In this document: in pieces, positions 12,855 to 25,900 of the stretch
How positions within the stretch are numbered: position 1 is the first letter of the stretch
How the letters are laid out: the number at the start of each line of letters is the position of its first letter
From: Mactra quadrangularis
Taxonomy: Eukaryota; Mollusca; Bivalvia; Venerida; Mactridae
Length of the DNA: 64,000 nucleotides
Direction: 5' to 3'
Assembly: GCA_025267735.1 (NCBI GenBank)
Contig: CM046294.1
Location: 32,457,222 to 32,521,221 of the forward strand
Translations under genes and position numbers: made by a program
Notes under the pieces: model-generated
What the model was told of the DNA's origin: nothing
The model's input: only the letters and a program-made list of their open reading frames with translations
Database searches by the model: none

Positions 12855-13207
12855 AGGGACTTAAGTCAGTTATTTCCCCTTATATACTCTTCAAATAGGT
12901 TGGTCCAATTAGTTGGATTTTAACCTTACTTTTCAATGTCAATTTGCCAAAATTAATCTCCAATAACTTTTTTGTAAATCATTTGATTTGTTTGCAAATC
13001 AAGCTAAGTATTGTTTGGGTAAAGAACTATCTAAATTTCATCACTTCTGTTAATATCATAATTAACAAGGAAGATATTAGATGCAATATTTTGTTATCCT
13101 TGCATAGGAATTCAATGATAAAATACGAGGCTTCCAACTGTAAGGACCTACTTACCAATTGGATTGCTTTAGATTTTATCAGGGAAAGATAACTGACTAA
13201 AGTCCCT
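12855..13207. mobile_element. Nonautonomous TIR element (MITE) family 1, copy B
   Basis: Same family and orientation as 1787-2149, with similar sequence throughout. Flanked by AATA at 12851-12854 and 13208-13211, a clean 4-bp target duplication different from that of copy A. Small ORFs inside it are incidental. Confidence 0.8.
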
Positions 13208-13449
13208 AATAGCTTTGTCAAAGCATTATACACCCCAAGTTGGGTGTTGTGGCAATATTCATACTAGTTTATTGAATGGACTAGACGACAAAATGGATGA
13301 TCCTTTAAACCAGTTACTTCAAAATATTTAGTAGTCACCTACTGCCAGTGGCTAACCTTTCTACCAAGTATAACGCAGATCCAAGTAGGCAAGAGTTATT
13401 GAGCGGACATGAAATTGTATGAGTGGCCATAAAATTTTATAGATGGACA

Positions 13450-13870
13450 AAGAAGTGCCCAATATCCGTAAACAGATATCCTGTAGAGTGATGTCGTACA
13501 GGATCTCTACTTTCTCAATGCAGGGTCACGTCGAGATGAACTTTGTGTCGACCAATCAATGCGTAGCTTTCATCTAGATGAAAACACTATTAATCACATT
13601 TTGATTTCGTAATTTCTATTTTTAGACCAAGTTTTGCTTGCTAATTTAACCACGGTAAAATTCACAGTCTGCGATTGGGCGGCTCATTTCAAATTGCGTG
13701 ACGTAGACGATATAAACAAGTTACGTATCATAACAATTTTGTCATGAATATTATGATGAGAAAAGGTCGCCTGAACGTGACCTTTGTTCAGAAAAGGCCA
13801 GATCTAAATTAGCGAGTATGCGAGCGGTAAATTTTAGACGGGTTTTAATCAGATTGAGAAGTGCCATACC
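13450..13870 (+). repeat. Dispersed repeat family 3, copy A
   Basis: Contains blocks also seen at 26015-26325 (same strand) and 28755-29090 (opposite strand). They include a CATCTAGATGAA segment, an 'AAAAGGTC-CTGAACGTGACC' segment, and CCAGATCTAAATTAGCGAGT followed by AATCAGATTG. No coding capacity or clear termini seen. Confidence 0.5.
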
Positions 13871-14235
13871 ATTATACTTCCTTAAATATTACTTCAGGTG
13901 TGAAAATGAGTTTTTGGCAATGGACTGGTGTATTTATCTTAAGGGCATTATTATCTCTAATTAATTGAGTTTTGAAAAAAATCTCTCTAGGTCTTACAGA
14001 CTAGCAATAAGGTCAGCTCTTTCTCGATCTCAAAAGATAGCATTTCACTTAACAATTATAACATTGAAAGTTCTGTTACTAGTCATGAGTGCAAGGAGTG
14101 AAAAAAATAATCAAAATTGAACAGCTCAACCTAAAGCTGACTTACTCAGACTGTTATCTACACAACATGTCAAAAGGTTGAGATAAATTGAGCCTTTTTA
14201 TACACCTGTTTGAAAAAAAGTCATATATTATGGCG

Positions 14236-15530
14236 CTAGTCTTCTGTATGTCTGTCCGTCATATCTTGTGCATGCTGGTTCTCTGTCTGTAATATCTTGT
14301 GCACGATGGTCCTTTGTATGTCTGTCCTTAATATCTTGTGTACGCTGATCCTCTGTCCGTCTGTCCATAATATCTTGTGCACGATGGTCCTCTGTCTGTA
14401 ATATCTTGTGAATGATGGTCCTCTGTCTGTAATATCTTGTGCATGATGGTCCTCTGTCTGTAATATCTTGCGCATGATGGTCCTCTGCGTGTCTGTAATA
14501 TCTTGTGCATGATGGACCTCTGTATGTCTGTAATATCTTGTGCACGCTGGTTCTCTGTATGTCTGTAATATCTTGTGCACGCTGGTCCTCTGTATGTCTG
14601 TCCATAATATCTTGTGCACGCTGGTCCTCTGTATGTCTGTAATATCTTGTGCATGCTGGTCCTCTGTATGTCTGTAATATCTTGTGCATGCTGGTCCTCT
14701 GTATGTCTGTAATATCTTGTGCATGATGGTCCTCTGTGTGTCTGTCCATAATATCTTGTGCACAATGGTCCTCTGTATGTCTGTCCATAATATCTTGTGC
14801 ATGCTGGTCCTCTGTATGTCTGTAATATCTTGTGCATGATGGTCCTCTGTGTGTCTGTCCATAATATCTTGTGCACAATGGTCCTCTGTATGTCTGTCCA
14901 TAATATCTTGTGCACGCTGGTCCTCTGTATGTCTGTAATATCTTGTGCATGATGGTCCTCTGTATGTCTGTCCATAATATCTTGTGCACAATGGTCCTCT
15001 GTATGTCTGTCCATAATATCTTGTGCATGCTGGTCCTCTGTATGTCTGTAATATCTTGTGCATGATGGTCCTCTGTGTGTCTGTCCATAATATCTTGTGC
15101 ACAATGGTCCTCTGTATGTCTGTCCATAATATCTTGTGCATGCTGGTCCTCTGTATGTCTGTCCATAATATCTTGTGCACAATGGTCCTCTGTATGTCTG
15201 TCCATAATATCTTGTGCACAATGGTCCTCTGTATGTCTGTCCATAATATCTTGTGCACGATGGTCCTTTGTGTGTCTGTCCATAATATCTTGTGCACAAT
15301 GGTCCTCTGTATGTCTGTAATATCTTGTGCACGATGGTCCTCTGTGTGTTTGTCCATAATACCTTGTGCACGATGGTCCTCTGTGTGTTTGTCCATAATA
15401 CCTTGTGCACGATGGTCCTCAGTGTGTCTGTCCATAATATCTTGTGCACGATGGTCCTCTGTGTGTCTGTCCATAATATCTTGTGCACGATGGTCCTCTG
15501 TGTGTCTGTAATATCTTGCGCATGCAACTC
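14236..15530. repeat. Minisatellite with 31-, 35- and 39-bp units
   Basis: About 35 tandem units built on TAATATCTTGTGCA-NNNTGGTCCTCTGT. Unit length changes in 4-bp steps: CTCTGTCTGTAATATC (31), plus TATG (35), plus TCCA/CCAT as well (39). The unit has no stop codon in several frames, so it yields overlapping ORFs of 351-459 codons on the minus strand and others on the plus strand; these are repeat artefacts. It lies between the two convergent genes. Confidence 0.9.
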
Positions 15531-16775
15531 CTCCTTTATTACTTGACCTATTTTCTTGAAGCTCACTAATGATAGATATTGATGTATAGTTGAGCATAAA
15601 AGGGAAATAATTCAAATTTCATCATTAACTTTTGGATTATTTCCCTTTATATATACAGTTGTATTTGTTAGCAAATTTTAGAGTAGACAACTACTTCATT
15701 ACTTGCCTTATATTCTTGTAACTCTTGTTTAGAGTTGACTCATCTTTGGGCATATGTTGCCCCATTTAGTGGATCTGACAAACAAAAAAGACAAAAAGTA
15801 CACATTTGTTTTAGAACTTTTATTATTTACAGATAAAATGTAACATATGACTTTGCTCTACATGTTTATAGAACAGTCATTTATATGAGCAGTACATAAG
15901 GCTTTTAACTGAATAAGCAAATGATCAGTATTGGTCTTGATCAAACAGAACGCTAGAAAATGGCTTAGTCAAACAATTATTCGTTAATAGCTCAACCAGC
16001 AAAATGTTCAAAACTGACTTGACAAAGCACATTTTCAAAATAGGCTGGACCCTACAAGTCTCGGCAAACTAGGCCAACATTGCTAACAGCAAGTTTAGGA
16101 TTCCAACTTTCATGCTTAACATATTCATATTTCATGAATTACTGATGTACTTGTTCAATAAAATAACTTTAAACAATGACTGTTATCGAACAAATATGAG
16201 TTCAGTCAAACAGTGTACATGTAGTTTGACAATAGAAGTTACACCAGGTTGTTTGTTGGAGGGTCTAAATTTCATGCGGAGGGTTAAATAAGAGATGAAT
16301 CTGTTTAAATGCCAGGTCTGTCAAACTAGAAACAGGGTCAGAAAGAAAAAATACCAACATTCTAAAATAAAAAAATCATGCAAGGGTGAAAGTTCAAATT
16401 TATCAAAATCCTAAGACTCCTATATTTCATTATTTACCACTTTCACATTGGAAAAGAACCCTTATTCTGATAAAAAAAAACCCTAAACTCCAGGATCAGT
16501 CCTGAAAACTGTCACCCATATTTTACAAACTTTATATTGGTTGTAACCAAGTTCCAGTATCAGCACAACAAAACCTGATCTAAAAACATGCCTGGTCATA
16601 CACACTGATCCTCTGAACAGGGGTTCATGTAGAGCAAATGTCAGGTGATCTAGCCACTTGCTGATTACCCTAGTAGGGATGCCTACAGCAGATGAAAAAT
16701 AAAATCAGGTTTTGATTGATGAAAACCGATTGTCCGGTGTCCAGTCTTGACCAGCAGACATGTAATCAGGTATAT
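15531..16775. other. Spacer downstream of LSG1
   Basis: The right flank of the minisatellite. It carries a small inverted repeat (AAAGGGAAATAATTCAAA near 15598 with its partner near 15632-15650) and a block at 15746-15775 (GGGCATATGTTGCCCCATTT) similar to the 3' part of the element at 5928-6487. The part next to 16775 should include the LSG1 3' UTR (minus strand). No exon supported. Confidence 0.4.
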
Positions 16776-16949
16776 TTAATCACATTTGTCAAGGTAACCA
16801 TACACTCTACGAAGTTTTTCTTTCTTTTTTCTGTTATTATGTTTTTTCCATGGTTTTTCATTCAATGATGACTGGCTACTTTGTGGTGTCCTTGCACCAT
16901 GCTGACCACTCTGTCCACTAGCTGACCGTGTATGAACTGTTGAATGTTT
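16776..16949 (-). CDS. LSG1: LSG1 exon 13 (stop codon)
   Basis: 57 codons plus TAA (complement of TTA at 16776-16778). Encodes a polar stretch, then KPWKKHNNRKKKEKLRRVYG, a basic tail expected for a pre-60S binding protein. Confidence 0.92.
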   Translation of the reverse strand, partial: KHSTVHTRSASGQSGQHGARTPQSSQSSLNEKPWKKHNNRKKKEKLRRVYGYLDKCD

Positions 16950-19900
16950 CTGTAAAAAATAAACCACAAAAATCAAGTATTTATAGAGGAACCATCTCCT
17001 CTCAAATCAAGCACTTTGGGACTAAAATCATCAAAAAATTAGAGAATGCTTGCTGAATTTAAAAAAGAAAATAATAATTTTGCGAAAATCTGTTTTTAAA
17101 TAACAGAAACTTGCTGTGTCATGCTTAGTCATGTGACTTATAAATAAAACAAAAATTGCTTTCCATTAAACCATTTACAACCAATATTCATGTCTGATTT
17201 ATCTCTTACCTTGCTAAAGAAGTCAGAATCTATTTTACTTGGTGCTACGATATTTTCCCCAGTCTGGTTCCCTGTATTCATTTTCTGTGTACCACTACAC
17301 ACCATAGCTGTTTCCCTTTGTTGAAACTCATTAAATTCAACTTCATCCAAACCAGGTGGTGGATGACAAAACAATAATTTACCCTGAATATTACAATACA
17401 AAACATGAATTTTATACATTTGTAATTAAAAAAGTAAAAACATAAATTTTATACATTTGTAATTGAAAAAGTAAAAACATAAATTTTATACATTTGTAAT
17501 TGAAAAAGTAACAATATAAATTTTACACATTTGTAATTGAAAAAGTGTTCAGTGTACAATTCAGGAATCAAGTCTAATGCCTCAGTCCCATAAAATCGTG
17601 GCTTGTTGTAGACCTGTGCGTGCAGACAGCCATAGGCCAAGGGAAGCCTTGCGTATTAAGTAGACGGTACGCACATGGCACAAAACAACACACCTGTACA
17701 GAGCCATAGCTGGAAGATATGCAAGTTTAATCCATACTTGGCCACAATTTTGTTCACCATTTGACTTTGAAACTGATATGTGTATCCTGGGCTCATCTCA
17801 CAGAAGCGGGGAAAAAACTGTAACAGTCCGTGCAGGAAGGCAAGAGTTTGTACAGGTCTCAAGGCTTTTTTTATGTTTATGGGACTGTAGCTTTAAACTT
17901 CCTTCTTCCAAGACAGAGGCTCTACCATCTAAGCTAAGCTGATGTATGCCAAAAACAAATTATCTTAACATAAGTTAAAATTAATGTTAAAAGTTAAAAT
18001 GCAGTTTAAAGTCTGTTTCCATATATATGTGTACATGTTCAGCCGACTTTACAATTTTGCATGATATCCCCAGTTTGTTACAATAGCCTTCAGTTATTGA
18101 CAGTAACCATTTTAACAGGCAGATGGAGTGGAACAACTGTAGGTAAATTTCTTGATCAAGGAAATAAGCAACTCCCAGTGGGGTTTTAAGCTGGAACCTC
18201 CTCAGTGATTAATTCAAAATAATGCATCCCAAATGTCTAATTCAAATACAATAGGGTCCCTAAATAAAGACTGTTTCAGCATTAAGACTATAGATATTGA
18301 TGGTTCTAGTAGCAGAACTTTACTATAGGTATTTAAAGGCTGGGCTTCAACTATAAAAGAGAGAGAATCTTGAAAATGGCCACTTCTTTCTGACTCTCTG
18401 AGCAGTGAACATGTTATACCAGAGAGAGAAAATCTGGAACTGTCACTAATTTACTGATCAGATTTTAATGAATTTTGACATACTGTTTCTTTGACTAATT
18501 TTCAGTTTTCTAAGTTACCTAAAAATGGTACTTTCAAAGAATAATGTTGAAAACAATTTCAAAAATTCAAATTTGACAGACATACGCTTAGGGATTCATA
18601 AGCTTCATGAAGCCAATCAGAAGAAAGTTAATGAACTTCGGAGAGCCAGTAATATTATATTCTTGCTGCCCCTCATAGAAAGTTCCCATGACTGTTGATT
18701 CATGGATTATATACATACAGTATTTTTACTGTCTCCAAGTGTCTAAAACTTGTCTTAGAGCATGCATTGGAATTTACAATATAAACACTGTAGTAAATTT
18801 AGAGAGAATTTGTTTACAATCATAGAGAATTTAGCCATTGGTGACCTCTGCTTGCATAGATCAAACCCTCCCCCTTTCTCCTTAACAGCTGAATTGCTTA
18901 CCACCCGGTAAAATGAAAAAAATTTAAAGTTAACTTACATTCACATAATCTTTCAGTAGATATCTAGACGATCTAGGTCCATCAGGTAATCCTCTAGATG
19001 TCATATATCCTCTCATAGCTACACAAATACAAAAAACATGAAATCTTTTTAATACATGTATATTTTGTTTTTTCTAAATTGGTTTTAACGTCGTATTCAA
19101 CACATATTTAGGTCATAAACTTCTTTTTTTCTTCCAGTTACTGCGCAGGATCCCTCTCTGAGGTATTGTCACACAGACCCAGTCAACTATATTACTTGAA
19201 ACTGAGACAAAACAAGCAAAAACCAGGCCAATGACATTTATGCAATCACTATATGAAAATTTAACAATTTGATTGGTTCATTTGCTTGGCTTAATAAGAA
19301 AATTATTTTAATTCACCATATTACAATGGTTACAGTGGGAGCAGTGGTTCAGTGGTAGGATGCGCGCTTAGGGATCAAGAGGTCCTGGGTTCCAATCCCA
19401 CTAGGGGCACTGCTAATTTTCTTGAGCAAGAAATTTACCTGCGATTGCTTCACTCCGCCCAGGTGTAAATGGGTACCTGCGAGGGTGGTATAGTTCCGCT
19501 GCGCCAATTTGTCGGCTGCACTAATAAGCGGAGTAAAAAGACTCCCCTGGGAGGTTGATAGATAGATACCAGTAGCCCAGTGACCAGGGGTAATTGCTGT
19601 CAAGTCGGTGAACATGCGTAAGCATGAAACTAAGACTATAAAATGTAATTACATTTTTTATTACTATGTAATCTTTAAACCATGTTTTAAAACTACAAAA
19701 GTTGTTAAACTGTTAAATATTACATCGACTGCAAGTCTACGGCTCCACCCATAGGCTATTTCAAGTAATTCAAATTTCATTACCAATAACAGTTATATAG
19801 ACATATTATCCATACTATAGATCAGAAAAATCAAGCTGTGTTGCAGAAATAACCCAATCCTAATTAAGCAAAAATGTATTTCTTTATTATTTTCAACCCT

Positions 19901-22900
19901 AAATTTACATTTTAGATGCCTTAAAAGCTTGTACTCTTCAAATAATGAAAATAACAAAATATCATGCCATCTCATCACTACTTTGCATCATTTTCCAGCA
20001 TCAAATGATCAGAAGTTTTCTGAAAATGAGCAACAGTGAGGCACATATCAGCAGCCAGAAATTAAACCCGAGATCTTTTTCCTTTTTTGGGGGGAGGGGC
20101 GGAGGTTAACATCATAGATACACATTGTATAGGTCATATAACGGCGGTCAGTCAATCTACTCACTCTTCCTGGAAAGGCTAAATCTCAGGATTTATCTGT
20201 TAACCAACTACGAAGTGCATACTTTCATCAGAGACTGACAACTGCCCTACATAATTAAAAATCATTGGTAGGAGGGAGAATGGCTGTAGAAATAATTTCA
20301 TGACTAAGCTCCACGAAAATAAGTATGCCCCGCCCAGGAATCGAACCCACAACCCCATTCGGAACTGCCTCGGCGATCATCTACGAAGATATACCTCTGA
20401 AATCAGACGTAGTAGGAATACAACCAGGTTATGAGGTCCGGCGACTGTAATTTTCATGTCAACATATAATAATAACATTGTTACACGCTTTATCACATCA
20501 TTTCATCAGTACAATGTCTCACACATAGTATTTCTGTGTAGTTCAGACTATATTTTACCACAGAAACCAAATTCAGCTAGATCTACTTTTTCACCTTATG
20601 ATATCCGAGGTTTATCTGCGTAGAAGATCGCCGAGGTAGTTCCGAATGCCACAACCCTTCAATAAGTAGACTTGCATGCTACCAACTGAGCTATCCGGGC
20701 GACTTCACAGGTATGTATGAGAGACTAAAACAAGCTAGACTGTACATACCACCATATGAATGTAATAATTCATGAGCTGTAGGTGGTCTATTAATATCTT
20801 CACCTTCACAAGGTCGTGGTAAATTTATACCATATGTAGTTTCCAGTAGCCATCTTGGTACACGCTCACATAACTGCATTTATTGTTAAAGTTCATTGAC
20901 TACAGGTCGTATTCTTGGTCATGCATGTTTTTGTATCCTAAACAATGGACTTGCCCACTAAATAGGCGAATTAGCTGATGCATGACCAGTATTTTAATGA
21001 TTTAAACATACCACTTTGATAATTAACATTTATTTTAAATAGTGTATATGCACATTATAAAATCTTATATTCTAATGTGTTTATATAATAAGTGTAATCA
21101 AACTAAACTGTAATTTGTAAAAATAAATCACCCCTAAATATTTGTGTGTAATGAAACAAGAGTCTAAACCTAGCATCCTTTTTCTGACATATTAATAACT
21201 TTAAAGATGAAATAACTTGATTATAATCATTATTGATTATTATATTATTTACATATATATTTAACGCATATAAAGTCTATAAATTGTTGCGTCACACTTT
21301 ATCCAGTGTACTTATACAGTATAACCTCTGCAGAGCGGCCCCCTACAGAAAAAACCCTCTGCACAACATCTTTTGATATTTCCCTTAGGTGTAATTTTAA
21401 TTGAATTTGACCTCTGCAGAGCAATAACCTCTAAACAGCAACACATTTTAGCCCCTCCCAGTGGGTGTTGTTCTAGAGAGGTTGTACTGTATAAAAGAAC
21501 CTTTAACCAACTCCAGACATTGGAATAGATTTTTATTGAAATAGAATCAAAGTTGATTAACACAATAAATATGACATTTCTTATATCTTTGATTTTGAGT
21601 TCAAAATGATGGTTTTTTCTAGGAAGAAAACTCTATTTGTACCAGATGTATCTGTGTGGAACAAACTTGAAATAAAAATGTGAGTAAACAGAACAATAGG
21701 ATTTAATCTGTGTAGCATATTTTCAGCAATAATGTGTATAATACCTTTGTTTTGCAAGGATGCATCCCGTTCAAACAAACCTTATTTGGCTGGAAAACCA
21801 ATAAATTTGAATTCCAAACTGAACTATGAACTATTTTTTGTTCAGTGTTTATTTTCACTCTTAGGGGAAAGGTGGCAGGGCCCTTTTTAAGAGAAATAGC
21901 GACAAAAACAAAATTAGGTGGGGGGGGTGTAATAATTGAGAAATGGGCAAAAATGCTATAAAAAAGTACAAAAGTTTAAGGACACTCCAACAGGGGAATT
22001 TTTTACCTGGGAAGGGGAAAAATATATACTTTTTGGAGAGGAAAATGGGGCTCAATTTCAGCCCCAAAATGGCCTGAAAAAAACCCACTGTTGTTAAAAT
22101 GTAAGAAAGGATACAAGAGCTGTAGGAGATATATAATCTCTCATCTGATCTATAGGAAGTATTCCACTAACAACAAGATCTGCTTTGGTGGTAACAAATG
22201 ATGGAAATACAAGTCCAGGACAGTCACATAACATCAATGTACGATCAACAAATAATGTCTGTAAGAGAAAAACATACAAAAGTTAAAAAGTTGTCCTAAG
22301 TTAAAATGTGGTTTAAAGTCTGCCTCCTTATACAAAACAAGAAATGTCTTTAAAAAAGACAAACGGCGTCGATTTAAAAACAAGAGGGCCCAAAGGGCCC
22401 TGGGTGCTCACCTGAGGAAAAGGTCAAAGGTCACAGAAGAGCCATTTACATAGGACCACTAATGTTAAAACCTATTTTTGACGTGGTGATGGATTGCCAG
22501 ATTCCGTTAGTATTTGCTCATACAAGTTGTGACCACGCATCATCACTTCATCAACAACATTTGCAGACCAGTTTCGCAGACTTGGCACATGATTGCCTAC
22601 CGTAAACAATATGACAGCCAATGCAATTGCCGTACACTGATAACCACAGGGAATTGTCAAGTTACCTCCCTTTGATTTTTCCAACATACCTTTAATATAC
22701 TTATATACAAGGGGTACAACTGCGTTTACTAGACCGATTCATCTAGATTTCTTATTTTGTGGCTCACAAAAAATACTGATACCCTAGTAGCACTTTAACC
22801 GCACGATTAAATTGATTAAACATAACTCTTCGAGCTATGAATATTAAATGTTTCATAGGGCAGATCATTAAAACACTCGCCAACAAAAAACAATTCTTTT

Positions 22901-25900
22901 TGACAAATAATTCTTAGATATTCAAAATATGAATTTCAAGACCTTTCTAGTGATATAAAATGCAAAATTGTTTGATGAAAAATGACTTAGTAATTGCAAT
23001 TTTAAAATTACTGTGTTTTCATTGTATTTACTCGCTATCATTTCTTGCCAACCAGCGAACGGTTACCTGTAGTCTTTATCAGCTCCTTGTTACTATTTAT
23101 AGACATCATAACAATAACAATGAACTGGTCTATATGTGGAGCTGTGACTCTCAAAGTGTAAACCCCGGAAACTGGACGTAGTGAGGCTAATTTAATAATT
23201 ATTGGGTAATATGTCAGACTTTTTACTAGAAACCGGTTCACATCTGGAGACGTAATTCATTTTACCCATAAAATATTGTGTTTGACACGTAACTTTTTAT
23301 TGTTACAAAATAAAAAAACACTTTGGAAAGCAATAGAAGTCTACCCAAAAAAAATAATCTACGAACGAAGCAAAATTTCGTAAAACACTGCATTACAATA
23401 GTGTGGCCTTTATTTTTTCGCGCGTGTCAGGGCCATCCAATCGAAGAGGGGGTTTTCTCTGTTTCCCCCGTACGTCATTCTCAGTGCTTATAAAATCATC
23501 CAATAGAACGGCGGATTTCCGAAATCCCAGAGACGTCATTATACAGAAATGTAGATCAAAATCCAGCTTAGACAGCTACGCCGAAAAAAGTAACATGTTC
23601 AGCTGACTACAATTTTGTAGGAAAACCCCTGATCATTGAAATCACCTTTAGGCAGGTAATTCCACACCAGTGCTAAATTCAATCTCGCATATTCACAAAA
23701 TGCAAGTGGATTTTGAAAATTGCGAGTAACTTTTATTCATACTCGCAACTTTTGGAAAGTTGAAATCGATGCAATAATATTATTGTCATAACTAATGTAG
23801 CAAAATCCTATGTCTACAAAAATTTGTCCATTTTGAAAGAATCATGGAGAAGACTCAGAGTAATATAAGTTGCTACTTTAGATGAAAATTTCAAATAAGA
23901 AAACAACATCCACAAGTATTTATCTCTAAGTCAGCTCTAAAAATGACCCGCCTCTTTTCCAAAACAAGTAAGAATAAAGTGTGTACTAAATGACAAACCT
24001 GAAAGTGTTTAGTTCTACCAGGAGTAGCTGACACTGGAACTTTCTTCATCTTTAATATAGCATTTATAGTTGAACTTTTACCAACATTTGGATAACCAAC
24101 CTAAATATATCAAATATAATAATACATGAGGTACATAGAGATAATTATAATAATACATGTAGTACATAGAGATAATTATCATAAAAGACATAATACATGT
24201 AGTACATAGAGATAATTATAATAATACATGTAGTACATAGAGATAATTATAATAATACATGTAGTACATAGAGATAATTATAATAATACATGTTGTACCG
24301 AGAGATAATTATAATAATACATGTAGTACATAGAGATAATTATAATAATACATGTAGTACATAGTGATAATTATAATAATACATGTAGTACATAGTGATA
24401 ATTATAATAATACATGTAGTACATAGTGATAATTATAATAATACATGTAGTACATAGAGATAATCATAATAATACATGTAGTACATAGAGATAATTATAA
24501 TAATACATGTAGTACATAGAGATAATTATAATAATACATGTAGTACATAGTGATAATTATAATAATACATGTAGTACATAGTGATAATTATAATAATACA
24601 TGTAGTACATAGAGATAATTATAATAATACATGTAGTACATAGAGATAATTATAATAATACATGTAGTACATAGTGATAATTATAATAATACCTGTAATA
24701 CATAGTGATAATTATATTAATACCTGTAATACATAGTGATAATTATATTAATACCTGTAATACATAGTGATAATTACATTAATACATGTAGTACATAGTG
24801 ATAATTACAATAATACATGTAGTACATATAGATAATTATAATAATACATGTAGTACATAGTGATAATTACAATAATACATGTAGTACATAGAGATAATTA
24901 TAATAATACATGTAATACATAGAGATAATTATAATAATACATGTAGTACATAGTGATAATTATCATAATACATGTAGTACATAGAGATAATTATAATAAT
25001 ACAGGTAGTACATAGTGATAATTATAATAATACATGTAGTACATAGAGATAATTATAATAATACATGTAGTACATAGAGATAATTATAATAATACATGTA
25101 GTACATAGAGATAATTATAATAATACAGGTAGTACATAGAGATAATTATAATAATACAGGTAGTACATAGAGATAATTATAATAATACAGGTAGTACATA
25201 GTGATAATTAAATTATACTACATAGTGATTATTGTTCTAAAGTAGAATAGCAGGACACTGCATCCTGGCCTTTTTTATCCTCATTGCCCTTTTTTATCCA
25301 CCATATGCAATTATATTTACTAACCTTAACCTTTTAATGAGTCCTGCCTCATTACCTCCCTGCCCTTTTTTGTGTTCAAGTATAATGTACATAAGTACAG
25401 TATAAGTTTGGTTTAGAATCTCCTTCCATATACATACATCTTCAACCAATGTTAAAACATTGTACAATAAGGCCATGCCATACCGGAATTTTGTTAAGCG
25501 TCCACATGCACGTAAGTTTTAGAGCCCTCAATCCAAAATAAACAAAATCATTGGTGGAATTTTCTTGAATAGTTCTGTTGTTCCTGGATTCAATAACTGA
25601 TTATCTCAGGAAATACTGATAGTTCCTTAGTTCTGTGTATTTGATTAATGAAAATGTACAAGTGTATGTTGCGTATACTTTTTTATAGAATTACTTTAAT
25701 CTCACATTAATGTCATAAACATTCATGCACCAGCACTACTAAGTTCTTATTTGTGTGAAAACTAGCTAGAATGATAGCTGTGTTTTCATTTTCGGTTTGT
25801 GTTTTTGTGAATAGGTACCTAGGTTTGTCAAACTTGAGTTGACGCTTAACAAAATTCCAACTTGGCATGACCTTACCTATGATCAATGAAATTAATCACC

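Noticed and set aside
14228..15615. Overlapping ORFs of 351, 412 and 459 codons on the minus strand (and several on plus)
   Set aside because: They are translations of a stop-free minisatellite unit in shifting frames; the protein is pure repeat with no domain and all frames are open.
24105..25215. Regular 31-bp repeats looking like a CRISPR array
   Set aside because: No unique spacers, AT-rich unit, in an intron of a eukaryotic gene.
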